From Bacteroidota bacterium (GTDB lineage Bacteria; Bacteroidota; Bacteroidia; Chitinophagales; Saprospiraceae), in NCBI GenBank assembly GCA_011321935.1, contig DROJ01000492.1, positions 1-38,441 of the forward strand: 38,441 bases of DNA. Reading direction: 5' to 3'. The first letter of the stretch is position 1. Each line of letters begins with the position of its first letter. The notes under the pieces were generated by a model that made no database searches, was not told the DNA's origin, and saw only the letters and a list, made by a program, of their open reading frames with translations. The position numbers and the translations under genes were made by a program. This document shows positions 8,226 to 15,642 of the stretch, piece after piece.

Positions 8226-10187
8226 ATGTTTTTCCAAAAAAGCCATTTAGCATGGCTGATATTGTTGCCAATTGTTTCGTTTATATACGACAGCCGTTCT
8301 GTTGAGCCGTATCAGGATGTTCGTTTTTTATTTACCGTGTTTTTTTTGAGCATTCATTCGATACTATATTTTTATAAAAACGACAATATTTATTTCGTAA
8401 AATCAAGAACGGGGAAGCTGTTTTTTGGAGCCGGAATATTATTTTCAATTTGGGCAGTCGTTACCAGTTTTTTTGCGGTCAATTATTATCAGGCTTTAAT
8501 TCCCATTTCGCGGATATTAATTTTTGGATTGCTGGTCTATTTTATGTTGGCCTCTTTTTCAAAAATAAAATCATGGGCTGTATATTTTAAAATATTTACG
8601 CTGCTCGTGTTGTTCCATGCTTTTGTGGGCATATGCCAAACTGCGGAAATTGCCTTTACCGGTGTGCCAGGCAATTGGCAGCCGAACGGTTTTATGGGCC
8701 ACCGGAATTTATTCGGTTCTTATATTGCCGCGGGCCTTTGTTTCCCCATTTTTTTATTTGTCAAAGAAAAAGGTTTTTGGAAGTGGCTTGGTGCTGTGGT
8801 GCTTTTCGTTTGCCTGCTGGCCATTGCCTTTTCGCAAACAAGGGCGGCTTGGATGGAGGTTGTTTTGACCCTCCTTGTTTTGCTTTTGGGATGGGTGGGC
8901 ATTAATGGCCTGTCTGATGTCAAGCACTTGGCGAGGCCAATAACGGCGGGGCTTCTGGCTTTTTTGTTGATCGTCATTGTTGCCGTATTTGCCGGCCCGG
9001 AAGTGAAGTCTTCGATAGGGAAACGGCTGGCCTCTTTTGCCAAAATAAATGCCCACGGCCCAGAAACGGACGAGGCGGTGGGCAGTGTGCAGTTCCGCTT
9101 CAGGAATTGGGGGCAAACGGTGGAAATGTTCAAAGACCACCCGCTGACAGGGGTGGGATTGGACAATTGGAAAGTGGTGGTGCCGAAATATGGGCTTGGC
9201 GGATACCCCGTGGATGCAGGGCTGCGGGTGCGGGCGAGGCCGCACAATGTTTATTTGAAAATATTGGGCGAAATGGGCCTTGTCGGGTTTTTGTTGTTTG
9301 TTTTTGTTTTAATTACAGTGGCATATACTTCCGTAAAAAATATTTTTTCAAAAAAAACAAAAAAAGAAGACCGCTATTTGTTCCTGTTTTTCGGGACGGG
9401 GTATTTTGTTTTTTTGTTCGATATGATCCCTTCTTTTTCGGTTGCCAGAATTGAACAAAATATATTGTTTGCTTTTTTTGTTGCAGCTATTTTGTCGCTG
9501 CATGAAAAACAGGAAAAAGGAAAGCATGTGCGGCCGCTATATTTTAATAAAATATACTGCGCCACTTTAGGTTTTGTGCATTTGCCCCCGCCAGCCCCCA
9601 GCCCCAAAAGGGGAGAACCTGCGCTCGATGCACAAAACCTAAAGTGGCGCAGTATAATAATTGCGGGCAGTGCCGCTATATTGCTGTATTCTTTGGTGAT
9701 GTCTTTTTCGAGATATAAATTCGACAAAAATTTTAAAAATATTATTGACAACAATAAAGCAGGAAATTATAAAAACACCATCCGGCAAATTGCGAAAGCA
9801 AAATCTATTTTCCATAAATTAAATTATTTTGGCGAACCCGTTGAATTGTTTTCGGCGGAGGCATATATCAGTGAAAATAAATACGGCTCCGCAATTAATG
9901 AACTGGAACAGGCTCTAATATACCACCCCAATTCTGCCAAAATATTATCCACCTTCGGCACCGTATATATGACGCAGCGAGAATTTGGCGAAGCCGCTCC
10001 TTATTTTGAGCGCGCATTGAAATTCACGCCTTTTGATGTGTCCATAAAAAGGGAACTTGCGGTGTGCTATTTTAATTTGGGGCGCTACCGGGCGTGCATG
10101 GAACTGTTGCAGACTTTTGATATAAAAGGGGTTGGAAATTTAGAGGCGATGTATGAGCGGAGTTTGGAGGAGGTGTACGGGCAATGA
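8226..10187 (+). CDS. O-antigen ligase/polymerase-like membrane protein with C-terminal TPR repeats
   Basis: The predicted protein has 653 residues from the ATG at 8226. The open frame runs further upstream, but that stretch is the promoter and palindromic leader. The N-terminal two thirds hold about ten hydrophobic segments and the Wzy_C/WaaL-type region: a loop with PNGFMGHRNLFGSYIAAG, the segment SQTRAAWMEV, then DHPLTGVGLDNW and the conserved RPHNVYLKILGEMGL. This family joins or polymerises O-antigen or other surface polysaccharides on the outer side of the inner membrane; the substrate here is unknown. After a last membrane segment (IIIAGSAAILLYSLVM) come at least two TPR motifs (about residues 540-630, for example ALIYHPNSAKILSTFGTVY). 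Residues about 443-477, between the two parts, are encoded by a 104-bp palindrome. No other gene is obviously co-transcribed. Confidence 0.85.
   Translation: MFFQKSHLAWLILLPIVSFIYDSRSVEPYQDVRFLFTVFFLSIHSILYFYKNDNIYFVKSRTGKLFFGAGILFSIWAVVTSFFAVNYYQALIPISRILIFGLLVYFMLASFSKIKSWAVYFKIFTLLVLFHAFVGICQTAEIAFTGVPGNWQPNGFMGHRNLFGSYIAAGLCFPIFLFVKEKGFWKWLGAVVLFVCLLAIAFSQTRAAWMEVVLTLLVLLLGWVGINGLSDVKHLARPITAGLLAFLLIVIVAVFAGPEVKSSIGKRLASFAKINAHGPETDEAVGSVQFRFRNWGQTVEMFKDHPLTGVGLDNWKVVVPKYGLGGYPVDAGLRVRARPHNVYLKILGEMGLVGFLLFVFVLITVAYTSVKNIFSKKTKKEDRYLFLFFGTGYFVFLFDMIPSFSVARIEQNILFAFFVAAILSLHEKQEKGKHVRPLYFNKIYCATLGFVHLPPPAPSPKRGEPALDAQNLKWRSIIIAGSAAILLYSLVMSFSRYKFDKNFKNIIDNNKAGNYKNTIRQIAKAKSIFHKLNYFGEPVELFSAEAYISENKYGSAINELEQALIYHPNSAKILSTFGTVYMTQREFGEAAPYFERALKFTPFDVSIKRELAVCYFNLGRYRACMELLQTFDIKGVGNLEAMYERSLEEVYGQ
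9553..9656. repeat. Palindromic element inside the ligase coding sequence
   Basis: Perfect 29-base arms (9553-9581 and 9628-9656; outer end TATACTGCGCCACTTTAGG) enclose a 46-base loop that itself contains CCCC-AAAA-GGGG. The element is translated in frame as a Pro-rich linker (PPPAPSPKRGEP) just before the last membrane helix. The loop resembles the right arm of the element at 13332-13620 (CCCCCAGCCCC followed by AA-GGGG), suggesting a shared origin. Confidence 0.85.
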
Positions 10188-10210
10188 TCAATGATCGTAT
10201 CATTTTAATA

Positions 10211-10908
10211 GGCCGAGCGGGGGAATTTATTCCCCCGACCATAGCGGCGGGGGAATAAATTCCCCCACTTTCGGAAGGGCAGGGAGACATGGGTTTGGCA
10301 ATATGGTTCGTCCATGATTTTCTGGTTTGTGAGGAGGGGACGTCTCACGGGCATCCGGGAAAAACAGGCTTCCAAATGCAAATGCCCCGTCTCCGTGCCC
10401 TTCTGGGAGCGGGGGAATTTATTCCCCCGACCATAGCGGTGGGGGAATAAATTCCCCCACTTTCGGAAGAGCAGGGAGACGTGGGTTTGGCAATATGCTC
10501 CATGATTTTCTGGTTTGCGAGGAGTGGGCGTCTCACGGGCATCCGGGAAAAACAGGCTTCCAAATGCAAATGCCCCGTCTCCGTGCCCTTCTGAAAGCGG
10601 GGGAATTTATTCCCCCGACCATAGCGGTGGGGGAATAAATTCCCCCACTTTCAGAAGGGCAGGGAGACGTGGGTTTGGCAATATGGTCTGTCCATGATTT
10701 TCTGGTTTGTGAGGAGGGGGCGTCTCACGGGCATCCGGGAAAAACAGGCTTCCAAATGCAAATGCCCCGTCTCCGTGCCCTTCTGGGAGCGGGGGAATTT
10801 ATTCCCCCGACCATAGCGGTGGGGGAATAAATTCCCCCGCTTTCGGAAGGGCAGGGAGACGGGGGTTTGGCAATATGGACCGTCCATGATTTTCTGGTTT
10901 GTGAGGAG
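10211..10908. repeat. Tandem array of about 190-bp units built on a long palindrome
   Basis: The motif GCGGGGGAATTTATTC begins at 10217, 10409, 10597 and 10789, giving unit lengths of 192, 188 and 192 bases; the last copy ends near 10908. Each unit holds a roughly 76-base imperfect palindrome whose two 32-base arms (GCCCTTCNGAAAGC at the ends) each contain a smaller palindrome (GGGGGAAT...ATTCCCCC). It can fold as one long hairpin or as two short ones. The rest of the unit (GGCATCCGGGAAAAACAGG and flanks) is not palindromic. Frames through it are translations of repeats, not genes. Confidence 0.9.
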
Positions 10909-10968
10909 ATCAATGAAACCGGCATTTTTTTGCCAGCCATTTGCCATATTGGAAAAACAGGTTTTTCT

Positions 10969-11001
10969 TTTGTGGAAACTGTTTACCTTAGTTTATCTTT
11001 T
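10969..11001 (+). promoter_or_regulatory. Candidate promoter of the CHU-type gene
   Basis: TTTG at 10969-10972 and TATCTTTT at 10994-11001, 21 bases apart, match the Bacteroidota pattern except for the last base of the -7 box. Transcription would start near 11008, about 20 bases ahead of the ATG at 11029. Confidence 0.4.
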
Positions 11002-11028
11002 TTAAACCAACAACCGAAAATCAAAACT

Positions 11029-13311
11029 ATGAACCAAAAATCAACGATCCCCCAGTTATCTTCTCTTTTATTTTCTGCTTTTTTTGCGGCATTTCAACTG
11101 AATGCACAGGTGCCTACCGTCTCCGATTGCCTCGGGGCTATCCCTGTTTGCCAGGCCGTTTATTCGGAGACCACTTCTACCTCTGGGGAAGGCAATTACC
11201 CCGGCGAAGTGAGTCCTTTTGGCTCCTGCCTCTCGGGAGAGGACAACTCTACCTGGTACATCTTTACGGTCAACCAGTCGGGCGATTTCGGCTTTTTGCT
11301 GACGCCCAACAACTCCGACGACGACTACGATTGGGGGCTGTACGACATTACCGATGCGGAGTGCGGGGACATTGCCAACGACCCCACTTTGCTGGTAAGC
11401 TGCAATGCCGCGGGCGGCTTTGTGCAAAATGATTGCGATGCGCCGACGGGGGCCACGGGCGGGACTGTATTCAATATCCAAGGTGCGGGCTGCGACGTTT
11501 TCCCGCCCACCGTCAGCAGTGGATATACCCCTGAAAATGCGCTCGTTCCCGTCATTGAAGGCAACACCTATGTCTTGATGGTGGCCAATTGGACGGGCTC
11601 GCCCTTTGGCTATACCCTCGATTTTGGCATCTCCGACGTGGGTATTTTTGACTTCCAAAACCCCGAGGTATCGAGCGTGGTTTTTCCGTCCGGCTGCGGC
11701 AGCGATCAAATATTAGTGGCCATGAACGAGAACATAAAATGCAGCAGCTTGAGCAGCGGTGCGGTTCAACTGGAGGGGCCGGGCGGGCCATATGCGCTCA
11801 ATATCAGTTCCGGTTTTTGCAATGGCAACGCCTTGTACGACAAGACCTTCGTTATAACAACTGACCCACCGATCAATGAATCGGGGACTTTTACACTGAC
11901 CCTGTGCTGCCTCGAAGACGTGTGCGGAAACGAGCTGGACCCGGTCAGTTTTACGGCTGAAATTGAAATTGACCCGCAGCCCTTTGTTGACCTTGGCCCC
12001 GATACTACTTTTTGCGACGGGACGGTGCTGACCTTTGACCTCAGCCAACAAGGTGCTTCGTATATGTGGCAGGACGGGACGGCCAGCCCGGTTTACAATA
12101 TTTCCACGACGGGCAATTACTCGGTCACAGTGACCAATGCCTGCGGCACTTCTTCCGATGATTTTTCGGTGGTTTCTGTTGATTTTCCCCCGGTGATAGA
12201 TATTGGAAACCCTGCGGAAACGCTCTGCCCGGGCGTGGTTTTGGAACTGGATGCCTTCAGCGAATTTTCGACCTACCAATGGAGCAACGGGGCTACTTCG
12301 CCGCAGATTTCGGTCACGACGGGCGGCACGTACAGCGTCAACGTGACCAATGCCTGCGGCACTTCTTTTGATGAAATCACGGTGGATTATATCCCCGAAA
12401 TCACCCTCGACCTGCCTGCCAACCTTACTCCCTGCCTCGACGACGACGTGCTGCTCGATGTGACCAACGACGGCCTCGTGCTTGATTATCTTTGGGAAGA
12501 TGGCAGCACTGCACCGGTGCGCTTTATTGATGAAACGGGGCTTTACTCCGTCTCCGTTTCCAACGATTGCGAAGAAAAAACGGCCAGCGTAAATGTGGAA
12601 ATAATTGACCCCGGCGCATTGGATTTTGGCGACGACCAAGTGCTGTGCGAGGGGGAAACCCTGGCCTTGGATGCGAGCTTGCCCGGCAGTACCTATACTT
12701 GGCAGGACGGGCAAACGGGCGCTCAATATACGGTGTCGGGGCCGGGGCTATATTCGGTTGTGGTGGAAAACAACTGCGGTACTTTGACGGATGAAATCGA
12801 AGTGCTTTTTGAGCCGAACATCGAGTTTGAACTGGGCGAAGATTTTTATTTCTGCAATGGCCCGGTGCTGTTCGATGTGGGCGAACACCCCTTTGCAACC
12901 TATGCTTGGCAGGACGGGTCGGACAGCTCCAAAATAATGGCCGAAGAACCGGGCACCTATTGGGTGCGGGCGGAATCGGGCTGCGAGGTGGAGACGGATA
13001 CCGTCCATGTTTTTCCCTGCGAAACCTGCGACATTTATATCCCAAATGCCTTCTCCCCAAACGACGACGGCATCAATGACCTGTTCCAGATATATACTCC
13101 CTGCCCGATTGAAAATTTCAGGATGAAAATATTCGACCGGTGGGGCGGCTATGTTTTTTATTCAGAAATAATGGAAAATGGCTGGGACGGAAAGGCGAAA
13201 GGGGAAGTGGCCTCGGAGGGTATTTATTTGTGGGTCATTGAGTATGAGGCCACGCTGAACGGTATCATGAAATCGGAACGGATTACGGGTGACGTGATGC
13301 TGATGCAATGA
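11029..13311 (+). CDS. Secreted multidomain protein with gliding-motility-associated (T9SS type B) C-terminal domain
   Basis: The predicted protein has 760 residues. The ATG at 11029 is chosen because it begins a clean signal peptide (MNQKSTIPQLSSLLF ... FQLNAQ); the upstream open frame is repeat sequence. The N-terminal 220 residues contain a region with acidic patches (NNSDDDYDWGLYD), followed by an Ig-like region around residues 210-320. About five PKD/Ig-like repeats of some 80-95 residues follow between residues 320 and 660, marked by YxWQDG or YQWSNG and GxYSVxVxNxCG. The C-terminus is the CHU_C/gliding-motility-associated domain (IPNAFSPNDDGINDLF, FDRWG, NGWDG, GIYLWVIEY), a T9SS type B sorting signal. 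It is probably exported to the outside and retained at the surface. The substrate or binding role is unknown. It ends before the 13332-13620 palindrome and the terminator at 13638. Confidence 0.9.
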   Translation: MNQKSTIPQLSSLLFSAFFAAFQLNAQVPTVSDCLGAIPVCQAVYSETTSTSGEGNYPGEVSPFGSCLSGEDNSTWYIFTVNQSGDFGFLLTPNNSDDDYDWGLYDITDAECGDIANDPTLLVSCNAAGGFVQNDCDAPTGATGGTVFNIQGAGCDVFPPTVSSGYTPENALVPVIEGNTYVLMVANWTGSPFGYTLDFGISDVGIFDFQNPEVSSVVFPSGCGSDQILVAMNENIKCSSLSSGAVQLEGPGGPYALNISSGFCNGNALYDKTFVITTDPPINESGTFTLTLCCLEDVCGNELDPVSFTAEIEIDPQPFVDLGPDTTFCDGTVLTFDLSQQGASYMWQDGTASPVYNISTTGNYSVTVTNACGTSSDDFSVVSVDFPPVIDIGNPAETLCPGVVLELDAFSEFSTYQWSNGATSPQISVTTGGTYSVNVTNACGTSFDEITVDYIPEITLDLPANLTPCLDDDVLLDVTNDGLVLDYLWEDGSTAPVRFIDETGLYSVSVSNDCEEKTASVNVEIIDPGALDFGDDQVLCEGETLALDASLPGSTYTWQDGQTGAQYTVSGPGLYSVVVENNCGTLTDEIEVLFEPNIEFELGEDFYFCNGPVLFDVGEHPFATYAWQDGSDSSKIMAEEPGTYWVRAESGCEVETDTVHVFPCETCDIYIPNAFSPNDDGINDLFQIYTPCPIENFRMKIFDRWGGYVFYSEIMENGWDGKAKGEVASEGIYLWVIEYEATLNGIMKSERITGDVMLMQ

Positions 13312-13331
13312 TGGAAATTTAATTATACTCG

Positions 13332-13620
13332 ACCATAATAGGTTTTCCCGAAGGGTCGGGACAAGTCGTGCATTGTGGGCTGATGCTCCCCTTTAGGGGT
13401 CGGCGAATAATAACCTTCCGTTTATGCTTGTTCTTTTTAATGCAGGCTTCTTTAAAAAAATGTCAAATAGAACCACTATGCTCTATTTTTTTGCATCGCC
13501 TGCATCAAAAATAATGTCGCCTAAATCGGAAGGTTATTATTCGACGACCCCTTAGGGGCTGGGGGTGGGTGATGGTAAATGCACGACTTGTCCCGACCCT
13601 TCTGGAAAACCTATTATGGT
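13332..13620. repeat. Large inverted-repeat element downstream of the CHU-type gene
   Basis: Left arm 13332-13420 and right arm 13527-13620 match in inverted orientation over most of their length (ACCATAATAGGTTTTCC, GTCGGGACAAGTCGTGCATT, GGGGTCG, AATAATAACCTTCCG), with a less similar stretch in the middle. The 106-base centre is AT-rich and contains a further pair, ATGCAGGC and GCCTGCAT. The motif AAATCGGAAGGTTATT (13523-13538) recurs at 18241-18256 in another element. There is no open reading frame of note. Confidence 0.8.
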
Positions 13621-13637
13621 TCTATAATTGAAAATAT

Positions 13638-13677
13638 AAGCCCCCGTTATTATTGAAAAATAAGGGGGGCTTTTTTT
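13638..13677 (+). terminator. Rho-independent terminator after the CHU-type gene
   Basis: AGCCCCC (13639-13645) pairs with GGGGGGCT (13664-13671), extended inward by TTATT/AATAA, and is followed by seven T residues. It would end transcripts running rightward from the gene ending at 13311 through the inverted repeat. Confidence 0.75.
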
Positions 13678-13690
13678 GGGAAAACAACTT

Positions 13691-13715
13691 GCCCTGCAAT
13701 GGGAAATTGCAGGGC
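13691..13715. repeat. Short perfect hairpin
   Basis: GCCCTGCAA (13691-13699) and TTGCAGGGC (13707-13715) form a perfect 9-bp stem with a 7-nt loop. It lies between the terminator and the next gene. From 13716 to 13966 I see only AT-rich sequence; TAATTTTC at about 13884-13891 is a weak -7-like box. Confidence 0.55.
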
Positions 13716-13966
13716 GGGGAATAAGCGGCGCCATTGGAACAGTTTATTTTAATTGCAGAAATATATTTCTGCCTCCCCAACCTTTCTTTTTGTCCTGCCC
13801 GTCTTTGAAAAAAGCAACAATATATCCCCCTAAAATATCTAGCCAATTATTTTTTTCATAAAAATATAAAACCCAATCGCATTCTAATTTTCAGTTGTAT
13901 TGAGGTTCGCTCTGCAAAGTTGTTTAAAAGACGGCCGCAAGCTGCAACAGCCAACAACCAACAATC

Positions 13967-14740
13967 ATGAAATCTTTTTTTACCCTTTTATTTATTTTTT
14001 TTATTGTTCCGATAATCAATGCGCAGCAGGGCGAAACCCTCCAATATATTTATTTAAAAGACGGCAGTTTTTTGCAGGGGAATATATTGGAAAAAGGGGA
14101 AGGTGATTCAACAATAAAATTGACGGACGGAACGGTCATATCCTTGCCGGAGGATATAATATGGAAAATAGCCGATAAAAAAGAGGGCTATTTAACGCAA
14201 CCGGACGGCAGGCGGATTTTGTCGAAAGGGTGGTGCAATACAATTGGTTTCCAGTTTATGGTTGCCAAATCGGCAGGCGAAATTACGGAAGGTGAGCGCT
14301 GGTCGGCGGGCATACAATTTTCGCGGGGCTATTATTTCAATCAAAAAACAAGGATAGGAGTTGGTGCCGGCTTAGACCGGCATGAGAAAACATTTGTTCC
14401 GATATTTGCTGAGTTCGGAGGGTTTTTGATAAAAAATAAATATACAGCCAAAGATTATAACGGGACGGCTTTTTTACCATTTACCTATAACCTGCAAATG
14501 GGCTATGGCTTTGCATTGCATAAAAAAACGGAGTTTGAAGATATAACCGGCGGGTGGATGCTTTACCCTTCTGTTGGCTTTATGCTCGGTTCGAGAAGGG
14601 GGGCAAGTTTTAAATTGGATGTCGGCTATAAATTCCAGCATTATCAAAGGGATTATAATTATGATATTTGGTCAGGATATACGGTTAAAGATGAAGTTTT
14701 ATTGAGAAGTTTTACGGTGAGAACAAGTTGGGTTTTTTAA
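13967..14740 (+). CDS. Outer-membrane beta-barrel-like protein with N-terminal small beta domain
   Basis: The predicted protein has 257 residues with a signal peptide (MKSFFTLLFIFFIVPIINAQ). Residues about 28-70 form a motif common in Bacteroidota exported proteins: an LKDGSFLQGNI strand pair, then IKLTDGTVISLPEDIIWKI. The rest (about 85-257) alternates aromatic and polar residues in Gly-rich strands, for example IGVGAGLDRHEK and YNLQMGYGFALHKK. It ends in Phe (TVRTSWVF), the usual last residue of an outer-membrane barrel. The function is unknown. It stands alone; its stop codon directly abuts the octamer array and faces the convergent lipoprotein gene. Confidence 0.75.
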   Translation: MKSFFTLLFIFFIVPIINAQQGETLQYIYLKDGSFLQGNILEKGEGDSTIKLTDGTVISLPEDIIWKIADKKEGYLTQPDGRRILSKGWCNTIGFQFMVAKSAGEITEGERWSAGIQFSRGYYFNQKTRIGVGAGLDRHEKTFVPIFAEFGGFLIKNKYTAKDYNGTAFLPFTYNLQMGYGFALHKKTEFEDITGGWMLYPSVGFMLGSRRGASFKLDVGYKFQHYQRDYNYDIWSGYTVKDEVLLRSFTVRTSWVF

Positions 14741-14892
14741 TGGTTTATTGGTTTAATGGTTTATTGGTTTATTGGTTTATTGGTTTATTGGTTTATTGGT
14801 TTAATGGTTTAATGGTTTAATGGTTTATTGGTTTAATGGTTTAATGGTTTAATGGTTTAATGGTTTATTGGTTTAATGGTTTAATGGTTTAA
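14741..14892. repeat. Octamer tandem array, 19 copies of TGGTTTAW
   Basis: Nineteen uninterrupted 8-base units differ only in the last base (order T A T T T T T A A A T A A A A T A A A). The array starts at the base after the stop codon of the rightward gene, and its last unit supplies the stop codon (14889-14891) of the leftward gene. The whole gap between the two genes is therefore repeat. Confidence 0.95.
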
Positions 14893-15380
14893 TGACCAAT
14901 TGCTAATTCTCCGATATTCAATGCTCCTGAATCAAGGCAAAATGCTTTTGGCTCGCTGCAATTACTGGAAAACCGGATATAGGCTTCCGGTTTTGTTTCA
15001 TAAAATAAAGAATCAAAATCATTTTGCGTGACGATGGTCCACTGTGTTTTCCCATTGTTTGAATTATTGGACGCAAAATAAGATTCCGACGGCGTGTAAA
15101 ACCAAAGCACGTCCCCTTCCCATTTCAAAAGGCAGTTCCAATTGTCTTTGTTGCTCTTCCTTATTGCTAAAAAATTTTCGGGTAAAACGGCTTTGTTCAC
15201 GGGCAGTTCATTGGAGAACACCGTGTAGCTCCTGCCCTTCGCGTCTTTGTGGTTATATACCCAAATTTGTTTTTTGGCGGCTGTTTTTTCTGTTGGAGCA
15301 GGTGCCTTTTCAGTGCCGCAACTGAGAAAGAAGGTGGAAATGAAAAAATATAAAAATAGCCTGTGAAAAGTTTTTTCCAT
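14889..15380 (-). CDS. Small lipoprotein of unknown function
   Basis: The predicted protein has 163 residues from the ATG at 15380 (MEKTFHRLFLYFF). This start gives a hydrophobic segment followed by the lipobox FFLSC, so the mature protein would begin at Cys about 20 and be lipid-anchored. A short Pro/Thr/Lys-rich linker (TEKAPAPTEKTAAKK) leads into a small mixed domain with a YNHKDAKGRSYTVFSNELP region and two Cys residues near the C-terminus (SSNCSEPKAFCLD). I do not recognise a family. The stop codon lies within the last unit of the octamer array. It is divergent from the receptor gene at 15643 across a 262-base gap in which no clear promoter box was seen. Confidence 0.65.
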   Translation of the reverse strand: MEKTFHRLFLYFFISTFFLSCGTEKAPAPTEKTAAKKQIWVYNHKDAKGRSYTVFSNELPVNKAVLPENFLAIRKSNKDNWNCLLKWEGDVLWFYTPSESYFASNNSNNGKTQWTIVTQNDFDSLFYETKPEAYIRFSSNCSEPKAFCLDSGALNIGELAIGH

Positions 15381-15642
15381 AATGCCATGTACGGAGATAT
15401 TGGATGAAAAATTCCGGTTTGTCAAAACCCTACTATTAGATGCAGCAAAAAGCGGTTTGGTTGGGTGGCCGGAATACAAACTCCCAACAAGCTCTAAAAA
15501 ACAGCACCCGGAACATGAAAAAAACACTGCGCATAGGGGCAGGCGGCAAAAGCCTGCATCCAATATGAAAAAGTACACTTTTGAACCAACGATGGAAGCC
15601 GGTGTACTGTCATTGAAATCATCCAAAAGAAAAACTCGACTA

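Noticed and set aside
10211-10908. Possible CRISPR array
   Set aside because: Units of about 190 bases with nearly identical whole units do not match the 23-50-base repeats and unique spacers of CRISPR, and no cas genes are present.
10072-10947. Several open frames on both strands reading PCPSESGGIYSP-like peptides
   Set aside because: They are translations of the palindromic tandem array. The same peptide appears on both strands only because the DNA is palindromic.
15382-15642. Upstream extension of the outer-membrane receptor by 87 codons
   Set aside because: The extension would bury the signal peptide that starts at 15643, and its residues show no domain. The receptor must be exported, so the internal start is preferred.
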